Positions 8,202 to 15,816 of a DNA stretch of 64,000 nucleotides are shown piece by piece (within the stretch, counting starts at the first letter, position 1; the number at the start of each line of letters is the position of its first letter). The stretch comes from Paenalicyclobacillus macrosporangiidus (GTDB lineage Bacteria > Bacillota > Bacilli > Alicyclobacillales > Alicyclobacillaceae), in the NCBI RefSeq assembly GCF_900116805.1, contig NZ_FPBV01000003.1:1-64000 (forward strand), written 5' to 3'. Below the pieces are notes generated by a model. That model had not been told where the DNA came from. It did not search any database and was given only the letters and a program-made list of their open reading frames with translations. The position numbers were made by a program, and so were the translations under genes.

Positions 8202-8639
8202 TCACATCAAGCGGCCGTAGACCGTGTGCTCGGACTGCCTTCCTGGCGTGGCGGGCGGATGGCCGTCCGCCCGCAGGACGCCTGCCAATGCGCCCGACTG
8301 GACACCGCGCCCTGGCGCCCCGGGGGTCGCCGTGGACGACGGGCCGGCAGGGGCGTATGCGGCACCGTACGAATGAACGCCCGAGCCGAGCCGCGCGTCC
8401 GACACGCTTCCCGCGGCGGGCACGCCGCTGCCAATGGTGCCTCCGGAGGAGCGTGAGAGGGTGTGCATGCCGGTCATCTGCGGTTGCTGTTGCTGCTGCG
8501 CGCTGCCGAGCGCCGTCTGCAGGCGTTGGTGCATCTGCTGCAGTTGGCGGATCACCTGGGTCATCTGCCGCTGGAGATCCTGCAATTCTTGGACCACTTG
8601 GTGCATCCGGATGGTCTCCCCTTCCCTGATTTGATTCAC
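8202..8639 (-). CDS. Hypothetical coiled-coil protein with low-complexity tail
   Basis: I do not recognise a family. Residues 10-50 form a glutamine-rich coiled coil (VVQELQDLQRQMTQVIRQLQ) ending in a QQQQQPQ run. The remaining 95 residues are Gly/Ser/Ala/Pro-rich and look disordered. There is no signal peptide. Its start overlaps the stop of the upstream gene by four bases (ATGA), so the two are translationally coupled and terminated together. Such small Gln-rich proteins are common among sporulation genes, but nothing in the sequence proves that role. Confidence 0.7.
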   Translation of the reverse strand: MNQIREGETIRMHQVVQELQDLQRQMTQVIRQLQQMHQRLQTALGSAQQQQQPQMTGMHTLSRSSGGTIGSGVPAAGSVSDARLGSGVHSYGAAYAPAGPSSTATPGAPGRGVQSGALAGVLRADGHPPATPGRQSEHTVYGRLM

Positions 8640-8911
8640 GCGTCCATCCCGTCTGTGGAGAAGGTGTCGTCTTCGAGACCCCAGTTGGTGTCATGGGTCG
8701 GGTGCATGAACCGCGCCCCACCGGTCAACGTGCCTGCCCGGCCTTCGTCGAGGCGCCGGGCACCGGGATCGGCTTCGGGATCGTCCGTCGCCCACTCATC
8801 TCCCGCCATGAGGACTGGGTCCACGTCGGTGCTCCAGTGATCGAGCGGCGTCTCCCGCCAGGGAGGCAAGCCCTCGCGCGGATCGGGGCGCTGCGCACCT
8901 CGCTGTGTCAT
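8636..8911 (-). CDS. Small hypothetical protein resembling DUF3905
   Basis: This is a 91-residue hydrophilic, acidic protein. The segment PLDHWSTDVDPVLMAGDEW followed later by FMHPTHDTNW resembles the DUF3905 proteins of spore formers (W-x-D-x-x-DP-x-x-MAGD-x-W pattern). That match is from memory and is not certain. The start ATG at 8909-8911 follows GGAGGGAGGATACGCC; an ATG-less upstream extension is less likely. It is the first gene of a coupled pair with the coiled-coil protein. Function unknown. Confidence 0.7.
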   Translation of the reverse strand: MTQRGAQRPDPREGLPPWRETPLDHWSTDVDPVLMAGDEWATDDPEADPGARRLDEGRAGTLTGGARFMHPTHDTNWGLEDDTFSTDGMDA

Positions 8912-9043
8912 GGCGTATCCTCCCTCCACCAGCGGTCTGTCTATAACATGCGTCAAGGCCGCCGGGCTATGCGGCCTGTCCGCATACGCCGGAGCGGCGT
9001 CGCATAAGCATGTGGGGACAAGACGCGGGGAGGGAATCGCCGG

Positions 9044-9397
9044 ATGGAGGCGCGCGTGTACGACCGGTTGTGCGGCTGGCTGTGCTTGGCCCTGGGGATC
9101 ACCGGCTGGTGGACGGGGGCCGTCTGGGACTACATGCGCATCACCCGGCCAGAGGCGGGGCTGTGGACCGCGCTGGGCGTCCTCGCGGTGCTGGGCGCCC
9201 GCGCCAAGCGGCGGGAGGCTTTCCTGGTGTGCTGCCTGTTGACCTTCGCCCTCGCCTCCTGGGCGATTTGGGCATGGGTGGATTCCTCCGCACGGCTCGG
9301 CACGGTGGAACCGTTGGAAGGGTTGATCCGCCTGCTCGCGGCGGTCTGGGGCGTCTATGCGGCCGGGTCGGAGTTGGCCCGATGGGTGGCTCGCTGA
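9044..9397 (+). CDS. Hypothetical integral membrane protein, 117 residues
   Basis: This small membrane protein has hydrophobic segments at about residues 8-28, 42-52, 58-76 and 92-108 separated by short loops, with basic residues (RAKRRE) between the second and third. It starts at ATG after GGGGAGGG. No family is recognised. It may share a transcript with the CBS protein 94 nt downstream, although a separate promoter for that gene is possible. Confidence 0.7.
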   Translation: MEARVYDRLCGWLCLALGITGWWTGAVWDYMRITRPEAGLWTALGVLAVLGARAKRREAFLVCCLLTFALASWAIWAWVDSSARLGTVEPLEGLIRLLAAVWGVYAAGSELARWVAR

Positions 9398-9491
9398 GTT
9401 CGCTGGAGGGATACCTCTGCGCGACCGGGCACATACTACGCCGGAGGGCGGGGTCCGCCCGACGTCTCAAACTTCCGGGGAGGGTCTTTCC

Positions 9492-9929
9492 ATGAAGGTC
9501 CGTGACCTGATGACGTCCGACGTCACCTGCTGTCAGCCCGCCGACACGCTGCAGCAGGCGGCGCAGTCGATGGCTTCGCAGAATGTGGGATCCATTCCGG
9601 TGTGCCAGAACAACAAGGTCATCGGCATCATCACCGACCGGGACATCTGCTGCAAAGCGGTGGCCGCCGGCAAGTCACACACGACTCCCGTTCGCGACTG
9701 TATGTCCCAGAAGGTCGTGACCTGCACGCCGGAAACCGACGCGCATGAAGCGGCGGACCTGATGGCCACACATCAGATCCGGCGGCTGCCCGTGTGCGAT
9801 TCCAACGGAAGCCTGGTGGGCATCCTGTCCATCGGCGACCTCGCAACGGTGGACATCCACATCAACGAAGCGGGGGACGCCCTGAGTAAAATCTCGGTCC
9901 CGACGGCCGCCCCGAACGCCGTGCACTGA
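9492..9929 (+). CDS. Tandem CBS-domain protein
   Basis: This 145-residue protein consists almost entirely of two CBS motifs forming one Bateman module. CBS1 is about 7-60 (MTSDVTCCQPADTLQQAA to GIITDRDICCK) and CBS2 about 72-125 (MSQKVVTCTPETDAHEAA to GILSIGDLA). Such stand-alone modules bind adenosine nucleotides and sense energy state; the Bacillus YhcV-type proteins are the closest match. The start ATG is preceded by GGGGAGGG. Three closely spaced Cys-Cys or single Cys residues in the N-terminal half are unusual but not obviously a metal site. A strong terminator follows. Confidence 0.92.
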   Translation: MKVRDLMTSDVTCCQPADTLQQAAQSMASQNVGSIPVCQNNKVIGIITDRDICCKAVAAGKSHTTPVRDCMSQKVVTCTPETDAHEAADLMATHQIRRLPVCDSNGSLVGILSIGDLATVDIHINEAGDALSKISVPTAAPNAVH

Positions 9930-9944
9930 CGGGTGTCCAAACGG

Positions 9945-9973
9945 AACAGCCCTCCCGGCGAGGGCTGTTTTTT
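9945..9973 (+). terminator. Terminator of the CBS gene
   Basis: ACAGCCCTC/GAGGGCTGT stem with a CCGGC loop followed by a run of seven T, 15 nt after the CBS stop codon. Confidence 0.92.
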
Positions 9974-10038
9974 TACGGCTTTTCATCCGCCTACGCAACA
10001 GATCCCCGCGGCATCGCCGCCTGCAGGCGCTTCACGCA

Positions 10039-10071
10039 GACGGTCCGGCGCACACCTCGCGCCGGACCGTC
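10039..10071. terminator. 13-bp perfect hairpin downstream of the first SASP gene
   Basis: GACGGTCCGGCGC and its exact complement enclose a 7-nt loop, 45 nt past the SASP stop. There is no U tract on either strand, so it may act as an mRNA stabiliser or a weak terminator. Confidence 0.5.
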
Positions 10072-10117
10072 CGGAAACAGGGAACCGTCGGATGCGGTTG
10101 TTCAGTCCGGGCGGGTG

Positions 10118-10309
10118 TTACGCCCGGCCGCTCAGATGCTGCTCCGCAAACGCCACCAGACGTTTCGTGATCTCACCGCCCACCGAACCGTTCTGGCGCG
10201 AGGTCGTCTCGCCCCCGAGCTGAACGCCGAATTCGGTCGCGATCTCGTTCTTCATCTGCTGCAAAGCCTGACGCGCGCCGGTAGCCACGTAGTTGTTGTT
10301 GTTCGGCAT
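10118..10309 (-). CDS. Alpha/beta-type small acid-soluble spore protein (SASP)
   Basis: This 63-residue DNA-binding protein coats the spore chromosome and protects it from UV and heat. It has the family signature [10 protein letters not shown], containing the GPR protease site between Glu and Ile/Ala, and the C-terminal [21 protein letters not shown] block. The start ATG ([11 protein letters not shown]) follows GGGAGGTGA. It is a close paralogue of the gene at 10456-10644, sharing most of the 3' two thirds even at DNA level. Expression in the forespore (sigma-G) is expected from the family; I did not identify the promoter. Confidence 0.97.
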   Translation of the reverse strand: MPNNNNYVATGARQALQQMKNEIATEFGVQLGGETTSRQNGSVGGEITKRLVAFAEQHLSGRA

Positions 10310-10385
10310 ATCGGCTTCACCTCCCCGAGGCATAGGATACCCACGATGCGCGGACATACTCTGGCAGCTTCTGCACCTTCCGCTT

Positions 10386-10425
10386 CAAAAACCGGCAGGG
10401 CGGACGCCGCTGCGTCCGCCCTGCC
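10386..10425 (-). terminator. Terminator between the two SASP genes
   Basis: A perfect 14-bp stem GGCAGGGCGGACGC with a CGCT-type loop is followed on the minus strand by GGTTTTTG. It ends the upstream SASP gene, so the paralogues are separate transcription units. Confidence 0.88.
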
Positions 10426-10455
10426 GCCAAACACCGGGATGTTTCCTTTGTCCGT

Positions 10456-10644
10456 TCAGCGGCCGGACATCGCCTGTTCCGCGAACGCCACCAGCCGCTT
10501 CGTGATCTCGCCACCCACCGACCCGTTCTGGCGGGAGGTCGTCTCGCCCCCGAGCTGAACACCAAACTCCGTGGCGATTTCGTACTTCATCTGCTCCAAC
10601 GCGTTGGAGGCGTTGGACACCAAGTGCGCATTGTTCCTTGGCAT
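10456..10644 (-). CDS. Alpha/beta-type small acid-soluble spore protein (SASP)
   Basis: This is a 62-residue paralogue of 10118-10309 with the same core: [13 protein letters not shown] (GPR cleavage site) and [17 protein letters not shown]. Differences lie mainly in the first 20 residues ([19 protein letters not shown]). The start ATG follows a consensus AAGGAGGTGATG. The two genes probably arose by tandem duplication and together supply the major spore DNA-coating protein. Confidence 0.97.
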   Translation of the reverse strand: MPRNNAHLVSNASNALEQMKYEIATEFGVQLGGETTSRQNGSVGGEITKRLVAFAEQAMSGR

Positions 10645-10743
10645 TTCACATCACCTCCTTGTGGGTATTAGTCTGCCCGCAAGGAGGGGTTGTACACTGT
10701 CACTTTCTGCCGAATTCAGTCGAATCAACAAGCCGTCGCTGCT

Positions 10744-11883
10744 TCACCGTTCAGACAGCGGCACGAACTGGCGATGGGTCGGACCGGTGTACTCCGCGCG
10801 CGGCCGGATCAGACGGTTGTTGCGGTACTGTTCGAGCACGTGGGCCGTCCATCCGGAGATGCGGCTGCACGCGAAGATCGGCGTGAACAGATGCGTCGGC
10901 AGGCCCAGCGAGTAGTACAGGGACGCCGAGTAAAAATCCACGTTCGGATTCAGACCCTTCTTGTCCTTGACCAGTTGTTCAATCCGCCGGGACATCTCGA
11001 ACCACTTCGTCTCGCCGGCGAGCTCGCCCGCCTTCTGGCTCAGCTTGCGCAGATGCGTGGCGCGCGGGTCCTCCGTCCGGTACACCCGGTGGCCGAAGCC
11101 CATGATCTTCCGTTTGGCGGCCAGGGCTTCGTCGATGTAGCTCTCGACGCGGGACATATCCCCGATCTCGAGCAACATCTTCATCACTTGTTCGTTGGCG
11201 CCCCCGTGCAAAGGCCCTTTCAACGTACCGATGGCCGAGGTGATGGCCGAGTACATGTCGGACAGCGTCGCCGCGGTCACCCGGGCGGAGAATGTGGAGG
11301 CATTCAATTCATGGTCCGCGTGCAGGATGAGGGCGGTATTGAAGGCCCGCTCCGTGAACTCGTCCGGGACGCGGCCCGTCAGCAATTGAAAGAAGCTGGA
11401 CGCGGCGCTGAGTTCCGGATCGGGATCAATCGGGGCCTGCCCGTTGCGGATGCGTTCAAACGTCGTCACGATGGTCGGGATCTGCGCCACGAGGCGGGTC
11501 GCTTTGCGGACATTGGCCTCATACGATTCGTCGCCGTTGTCCGGATCGTAGATCCCGGCGAAGGATACGGCGGTACGCAGGACCTCCATCGCATTCGCGT
11601 CCTTGCGGACCCCTTTGAGGAAGTTCAGTACTTCAGGGGCCAGCGCACGCTGCCGGCCGATCTGCTGGTTGAACTCGTCCAGCTGCTGGCGATTGGGCAG
11701 TTCCCCGTGCCACAGCAGGTACACGACTTCCTCAAAGGAGGCGTTGCCGTTGACCAAGTCGTGAATGTTGTACCCTTGGTACACCAGACGGCCTTCCTTG
11801 CCGTCCAGGAAACAAATGTCGGAGGTGTTGGAAACGACGTCTTCAAGCCCGGCGACAAAAGATGTATCGGTGTCTTTCGACAT
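10744..11883 (-). CDS. Citrate synthase (or 2-methylcitrate synthase)
   Basis: It condenses oxaloacetate with acetyl-CoA at the entry of the TCA cycle. The 379-residue chain is the short type II form of Gram-positives and archaea. The catalytic triad is visible as His in GPLHGGAN, His in GFGHRVY and Asp in NVDFYSA. The CoA/oxaloacetate site also includes the Arg residues in RPRAEYTGP. The N-terminal [16 protein letters not shown] segment is normal for the family. It starts at ATG after GGGAGGGGG and stands alone with its own promoter. Citrate and 2-methylcitrate synthases of this length cannot be told apart by eye; no prpD/prpB neighbours argue mildly for citrate synthase. Confidence 0.95.
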   Translation of the reverse strand: MSKDTDTSFVAGLEDVVSNTSDICFLDGKEGRLVYQGYNIHDLVNGNASFEEVVYLLWHGELPNRQQLDEFNQQIGRQRALAPEVLNFLKGVRKDANAMEVLRTAVSFAGIYDPDNGDESYEANVRKATRLVAQIPTIVTTFERIRNGQAPIDPDPELSAASSFFQLLTGRVPDEFTERAFNTALILHADHELNASTFSARVTAATLSDMYSAITSAIGTLKGPLHGGANEQVMKMLLEIGDMSRVESYIDEALAAKRKIMGFGHRVYRTEDPRATHLRKLSQKAGELAGETKWFEMSRRIEQLVKDKKGLNPNVDFYSASLYYSLGLPTHLFTPIFACSRISGWTAHVLEQYRNNRLIRPRAEYTGPTHRQFVPLSER

Positions 11884-11915
11884 GAAATGATTCCCCCTCC
11901 CGTTGATCGAGCCTT

Positions 11916-11921
11916 ATTATA
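11916..11921 (-). promoter_or_regulatory. -10 element of the citrate synthase promoter
   Basis: A consensus TATAAT on the minus strand lies about 35 nt upstream of the start codon. The expected -35 position has no good match. Confidence 0.5.
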
Positions 11922-12005
11922 CTACACTCCCGCCTCCCGCATAAAAGCGCATACAACCGGGCCCCCCGCGCAAGCCCCGCCCCGTTCGTGCGGACAGGCG
12001 GGCTG

Positions 12006-12014
12006 TGCTATGAT
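12006..12014 (+). promoter_or_regulatory. Extended -10 promoter of tpx
   Basis: TGCTATGAT is an extended -10 (TGnTATGAT), 68 nt upstream of the tpx start. The -35 region (TTCGTG) is weak, as is common with extended -10 promoters. Confidence 0.55.
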
Positions 12015-12081
12015 AAAGGTGTTCACACCGTCGGCCTCGTACATACGGAGAACAAATCCATTGGCAGAGAGGATGGTTCCC

Positions 12082-12585
12082 ATGGCTCGTGTATTCACCC
12101 TTGGCAAGGAGACCCCGCTCTCCGGTCCGGAGCTGAAGCCGGGCGACAAGGCGCCGAACTTCGAAGTCATCAACAACGCCCTTCAGAAGGTCACCTTGGA
12201 CGACTTCAAGGGCAAGGTCAAGATCATCAGCGTCGTCCCGTCCCTCGATACGGGGGTGTGCGACGCGCAGACCCGCCGTTTCAATGAGGAAGCCGCCAAA
12301 CTCGGCGAGAACGTGGTGGTGTTGACCATCAGCGCCGACCTGCCCTTCGCCCAGAAGCGGTGGTGTGGTGCAGCCGGCGTGGACCGGGTCATCACGCTGT
12401 CCGACCACCGGAACATGTCGTTTGCGCAAGCCTATGGCACGTATCTTGAGGAATTCCGGCTCAACAGCCGCGCCGTGTTTGTCGTGGACTCCAGCGACAC
12501 CATCGTGCACGCCGAGTATGTGCCCGTCGCGGGCCAGCACCCCAACTACGAAGCCGCCATCGAAGCGGCAAAGGCGGCTCACTGA
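12082..12585 (+). CDS. tpx: Thiol peroxidase (Tpx-type peroxiredoxin)
   Basis: Tpx reduces hydrogen peroxide and organic hydroperoxides using thioredoxin. The 167-residue chain has the thioredoxin-fold peroxiredoxin domain throughout. The peroxidatic Cys60 is in [12 protein letters not shown] and the resolving Cys95 in KRWCGAAG; the 35-residue spacing is that of atypical 2-Cys Tpx enzymes. The chosen ATG starts [13 protein letters not shown], matching the family N-terminus, with AGAGAGGA eight bases upstream; an ATG three codons earlier sits on that site. It is monocistronic with a strong terminator. Confidence 0.97.
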   Translation: MARVFTLGKETPLSGPELKPGDKAPNFEVINNALQKVTLDDFKGKVKIISVVPSLDTGVCDAQTRRFNEEAAKLGENVVVLTISADLPFAQKRWCGAAGVDRVITLSDHRNMSFAQAYGTYLEEFRLNSRAVFVVDSSDTIVHAEYVPVAGQHPNYEAAIEAAKAAH

Positions 12586-12609
12586 GCCGTTCGCGGTGCG
12601 CGAAAACCG

Positions 12610-12643
12610 AAGAGGCTGTGCGGTGTCTGCCGCACAGCCTCTT
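12610..12643. terminator. Bidirectional terminator between tpx and comA
   Basis: A perfect 14-bp stem AAGAGGCTGTGCGG with a 6-nt loop lies between the convergent tpx and phosphosulfolactate synthase genes, flanked by short A/T-rich stretches. Confidence 0.85.
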
Positions 12644-12664
12644 GGTCTTCACCGTGATGGCCAC

Positions 12665-13600
12665 TCACCGCAGGGCCGGCCCCGAATCGGTCCGCGGTTT
12701 GACGGCCCGGTCCGTCCACAGCGTCGGCTTGGGGACGTGCCCCATGGTCCCCGTGGAACGCGCGTTGTCGCCCGCCTCTCCGCTCGCCTCTTCGGCCGGT
12801 TTGGAGATGCCGAGCGCCCATCGCAAGGTGTCGGAACGGAGTCCGCGGCGCAGGCTTTCCAGAGAGATCACGTCGCTAGGCGGAATGTTTCCGAAATTCA
12901 CCTTGTGCCCGAACTTTTGAATGTAGTACACCTGCTGCTTGGTGAGGGGCGCCTCCCATATCACCCGGGTGGACAGCGGACCCAGGGCATCGGCCAACGC
13001 GTTCACGTCCGACTCGCGGACGTTGCCCTCCTCATCGTACACGTTCACCCCGCGGCCCCCCTCGCGGCCTTCGACAATCACGTAGTGGGCCCCGGTCGAC
13101 AGGTCGCCTTGGATGATGCTCGCCTGTTGGCGAGGCGGCAGCATGTAGCCCGACCACTTCTTGCCCACTTCCGTCAGGACGATGAACCCCATCTTTCTGG
13201 CGGCGCGGATGATCTCGCGCCGTGTGCGGAGCGGGAGGTCGATGGTGCCGTCCGAGACCTCCACGACGCGGATGCCCCCATCCCACAGAGCCTCCAGGTA
13301 ATCGCGCCAGATGCCCTGGGAGACGGCGATCTCCAACGATGTCCCGCCCGGGTAGGCCAGCACCCCGTACTCCTGGCACAGACTCACCTTGTCCATCACC
13401 CGCTCCGGGGGACAGACGGAGGCGCTGGCGAATCCGAACTTCCAAAAATCGATGTGCGCCGCCCCCAACTCCAGCACACCGCGCATCTGGGCCACGGAGA
13501 GTCCGCTGTCCATCACCATCGTCAGACCGGACAAACGCGGTTTGTCGACCCTCCCCGGCAGGGCATCCTCCAGCAGTTCAGACCAGTACGGTTTGCTCAC
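12665..13600 (-). CDS. Phosphosulfolactate synthase (ComA/YitD family)
   Basis: It adds sulfite to phosphoenolpyruvate to give (2R)-phospho-3-sulfolactate, the first step to 3-sulfolactate (a major small molecule of Bacillus spores) or to coenzyme M in methanogens. The TIM-barrel core occupies about residues 1-255 with the family blocks DFWKFGFASA, YPGGTSLEIA, VVEVSDGTIDL, LTEVGKKWSG and NFGNIPPSDVISLESLR. In a spore former the sulfolactate role is the natural reading. The last 50 residues, rich in Ala/Glu/Ser, extend beyond the usual length of about 250 and look disordered. No comB or comC homologue is adjacent. Confidence 0.9.
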   Translation of the reverse strand: MSKPYWSELLEDALPGRVDKPRLSGLTMVMDSGLSVAQMRGVLELGAAHIDFWKFGFASASVCPPERVMDKVSLCQEYGVLAYPGGTSLEIAVSQGIWRDYLEALWDGGIRVVEVSDGTIDLPLRTRREIIRAARKMGFIVLTEVGKKWSGYMLPPRQQASIIQGDLSTGAHYVIVEGREGGRGVNVYDEEGNVRESDVNALADALGPLSTRVIWEAPLTKQQVYYIQKFGHKVNFGNIPPSDVISLESLRRGLRSDTLRWALGISKPAEEASGEAGDNARSTGTMGHVPKPTLWTDRAVKPRTDSGPALR

Positions 13601-13728
13601 AGCACAAGCCCCTTCGTGTGGTGTTCCGTATCACCACAACCTATGGAGCCACCGGCCGCTGTGTGCAACATCACGCCCAACCCACGCCTGCCTGGATGGA
13701 ATTGCCGGACGACCGACCGTTGGGCGCA

Positions 13729-14262
13729 TCAGCCCGTGAACCACATCAGCGCCGCGATACCGAGCAGGACCACGCCGGATAACCGGTCCGCCGGGACGGT
13801 GAGACGGGCCCCCAGCCACCGCCCGAGCTCGAGGCCGAGCAGGGTCATCGTCAGGCTCACCAACCCGAACACGGCGGCAGCGAGCAGGATGGGGACGTGC
13901 AACATCCCCAGGCCGAACCCGACGGTCAGGTTGTCCAAGCTCAACACCACCGCCAGCATGAGGCTGCGGACGCCCATCGTCCGGCCGGGCGGCCCCACCG
14001 CCTCCTCCGCCTTGACAATCAGGTAGGCGCCGAGGATCACCAGGAGCCCGACGCCCACATCCCGCGACGCCCCTCCGACGGCGCGGGAGAGTTGACCGCC
14101 GAGAAACAGGCCGGCCAAGGGCATCACGGCTTCAAACAACGCGAACAAAACGGCGGTCCCCATCTGCTGGGACCGCTTCATGTTCGTCGTGCCGAGGGCC
14201 ACCGACGCCAACGTGTTGTTCATTCCCAAGGCCAAGCCGATGAGCACCAACTGCAGAAGCAA
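13729..14262 (-). CDS. MntP/YtaF-family membrane protein (putative metal efflux)
   Basis: This 177-residue protein has six predicted transmembrane helices arranged as two halves, the layout of MntP manganese exporters and sporulation protein YtaF. The second half keeps the conserved Asp (LAVVLSLDNLTVGFGLG). The first half has Asn in its place (LIGLALGMNNTLASVALG), so transport activity may differ. The start is TTG at 14260-14262, nine bases after AGGAGG; there is no ATG in a suitable place. It begins 16 nt after the FolC-like gene and is probably co-transcribed with it. Confidence 0.75.
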   Translation of the reverse strand: MLLQLVLIGLALGMNNTLASVALGTTNMKRSQQMGTAVLFALFEAVMPLAGLFLGGQLSRAVGGASRDVGVGLLVILGAYLIVKAEEAVGPPGRTMGVRSLMLAVVLSLDNLTVGFGLGMLHVPILLAAAVFGLVSLTMTLLGLELGRWLGARLTVPADRLSGVVLLGIAALMWFTG

Positions 14263-14278
14263 ACCGGTACGCCTCCTG

Positions 14279-15697
14279 TCATGCCCCGCCCCGCGGCGCG
14301 GCCACCTCCGGCAGGGGCGCCCGAGTCCGCCAGATGCGGGTGGTGTCGACGCCGAGCGCCGCCAACGCGTCGCCGACAAAGGACTGGGTGCCGAGCACGA
14401 GGAGCACGTCCCCCGGCCCCAGCCTGGCCTCCGCCCGCGACAAGGCGTCCTCGGCATACTCCGCCTCGCGGACGTCGGACCACCGCGTCCGCGCCAGCTC
14501 GGTCCAGCGACCGTCAAAGCGCAGGTGCGGATTGTGCGCTCTGGCGAAGACCAGCCAATCCACGGTGCCGTGGAGCGCGGCCAGAACACCCTCCCCGTCC
14601 TTGTCCGCCGGCAGACCCAGCACCGCACCAATGCGGCCGCCGCGATCCCGGCGCGCCTCCGCCCACGCCGCCGCATACTGTGCGGACGCGCCGTGGATGG
14701 TGCCGTCGACCACCACCCAAGGGTTCTGCCGCACCACCTCGAGGCGCCCGGGCAGCCGCAGGTCGCTGAGGTCGATCCGCTCGGGCATCGGGCGCCCGGG
14801 CCGGAGCCGCGTCCAGACGGCCCGCGCGGCCGCCATGGCCACCGCCGCGTTCTCCACCAGAAATCCGCCGCCCATCTCCGGCAGCCGGATTTGAAACCGG
14901 CTGCCGGCCACCTCCACAATGACCAGTTTATCCCCATCTGCCGTTCTGCAGTCCACGTGCTCGCCGAGGACGTGCAGGTCCGCCCCCTGCCGTGCGGCCT
15001 GGTGCCGGAGGATGGCGAGGGGCACATCGCTCTGCCGGTGGCTCACCACCCAACGGGTCTCCGGGGTGATGACGCCCGCCTTCTCCCGCGCCACGTCGGA
15101 CAGACCCGGGCCCAACTGCTCGCGGTGCTCGAGGAACACCGGCGCCACCACGGCCCCCTCGTGGCAGACGCGGTTGACGTCATCGTGCAGGGCCCCCCGC
15201 CCCAGCTCGTACACGTTCACGTCGGTGTCTTGCTCCCGGAACCACAGCGCCGCCACCACCGCCAACAACCCGACCGGCCCGAGGTACTGGCCCTCGGGCA
15301 GTTCGAAGCCCGCGGCAATCTCCGCAATTCGCCGCACGTACGAGACGAATTGCGGTTCGGGCATCATCTCCCCGTCGACGCGAAACCGCTCCATGAAGTC
15401 CACCAGATGCGGCCCGGTGAACAGGCCCACGCGCAATCCCAGCCGCTCCAGGATGCCGGCCAGGAGGATGGCGTGCGAGCCCTTCCCTTTGCTCCCCGTG
15501 ACCGCGACGTTGTACCCGTGCCGATCCGGCCGACCGAGCGCACCCAACAGCCGTTCTGTCCACTCCGGGTGGCGTACGTCCCGGTCGTAGCCCGGTTTGA
15601 GGTTGGGCTTCGCACGGTTGTACGATGCGTAGATCCAGTTGATGGCCTCGGTGGCCGGTGTCGGTCCGACGATACGCGACAACGTGCATCGCTCCAT
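14279..15697 (-). CDS. FolC-like Mur-ligase-fold protein (folylpolyglutamate/dihydrofolate synthase family)
   Basis: The protein has the Mur-ligase/FolC architecture: P-loop VTGSKGKGS (about residues 63-71), GLFTGPHLVDFMERFRVDGE, the ELGRGALHDD metal/phosphate loop, FLEHREQLG, and AREKAGVITP. A C-terminal ligase domain includes VVVDGTIHG and the final VLGTQSFVGDAL. FolC enzymes add glutamate to folates. The P-loop is SKGKGS instead of the usual TNGKGS, and sequence around the folate site is divergent, so a different acid/amine substrate is possible. The start MERCTLSR at 15695-15697 is preceded by AGG and a GC hairpin; upstream ATGs (to 15781) would put the hairpin inside the gene. Confidence 0.78.
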   Translation of the reverse strand: MERCTLSRIVGPTPATEAINWIYASYNRAKPNLKPGYDRDVRHPEWTERLLGALGRPDRHGYNVAVTGSKGKGSHAILLAGILERLGLRVGLFTGPHLVDFMERFRVDGEMMPEPQFVSYVRRIAEIAAGFELPEGQYLGPVGLLAVVAALWFREQDTDVNVYELGRGALHDDVNRVCHEGAVVAPVFLEHREQLGPGLSDVAREKAGVITPETRWVVSHRQSDVPLAILRHQAARQGADLHVLGEHVDCRTADGDKLVIVEVAGSRFQIRLPEMGGGFLVENAAVAMAAARAVWTRLRPGRPMPERIDLSDLRLPGRLEVVRQNPWVVVDGTIHGASAQYAAAWAEARRDRGGRIGAVLGLPADKDGEGVLAALHGTVDWLVFARAHNPHLRFDGRWTELARTRWSDVREAEYAEDALSRAEARLGPGDVLLVLGTQSFVGDALAALGVDTTRIWRTRAPLPEVAAPRGGA

Positions 15698-15703
15698 CCT
15701 GAA

Positions 15704-15728
15704 ACGCCCCCGCGCACGGCGGGGGCGT
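15704..15728 (-). terminator. GC hairpin just upstream of the FolC-like gene
   Basis: A 10-bp stem ACGCCCCCGC/GCGGGGGCGT with a 5-nt loop is followed on the minus strand by TTTCAGG and then the likely start codon. It may end the upstream amidase transcript or occlude the ribosome site. Confidence 0.5.
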
Positions 15729-15816
15729 CCCTGTCCTGTCTGTTCCTTCCCCATGATGCCCCTTCCCGGGGCCGATTGCAAGCCAGGCCGGGGCCGCAGC
15801 GGCCCAGGTCACCGCA

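Noticed and set aside
10690-12585. A 631-codon + strand frame spanning citrate synthase and tpx
   Set aside because: The first two thirds are the antisense of citrate synthase; only the last 167 codons, from 12082, are a real gene (tpx) with its own ribosome site and promoter.
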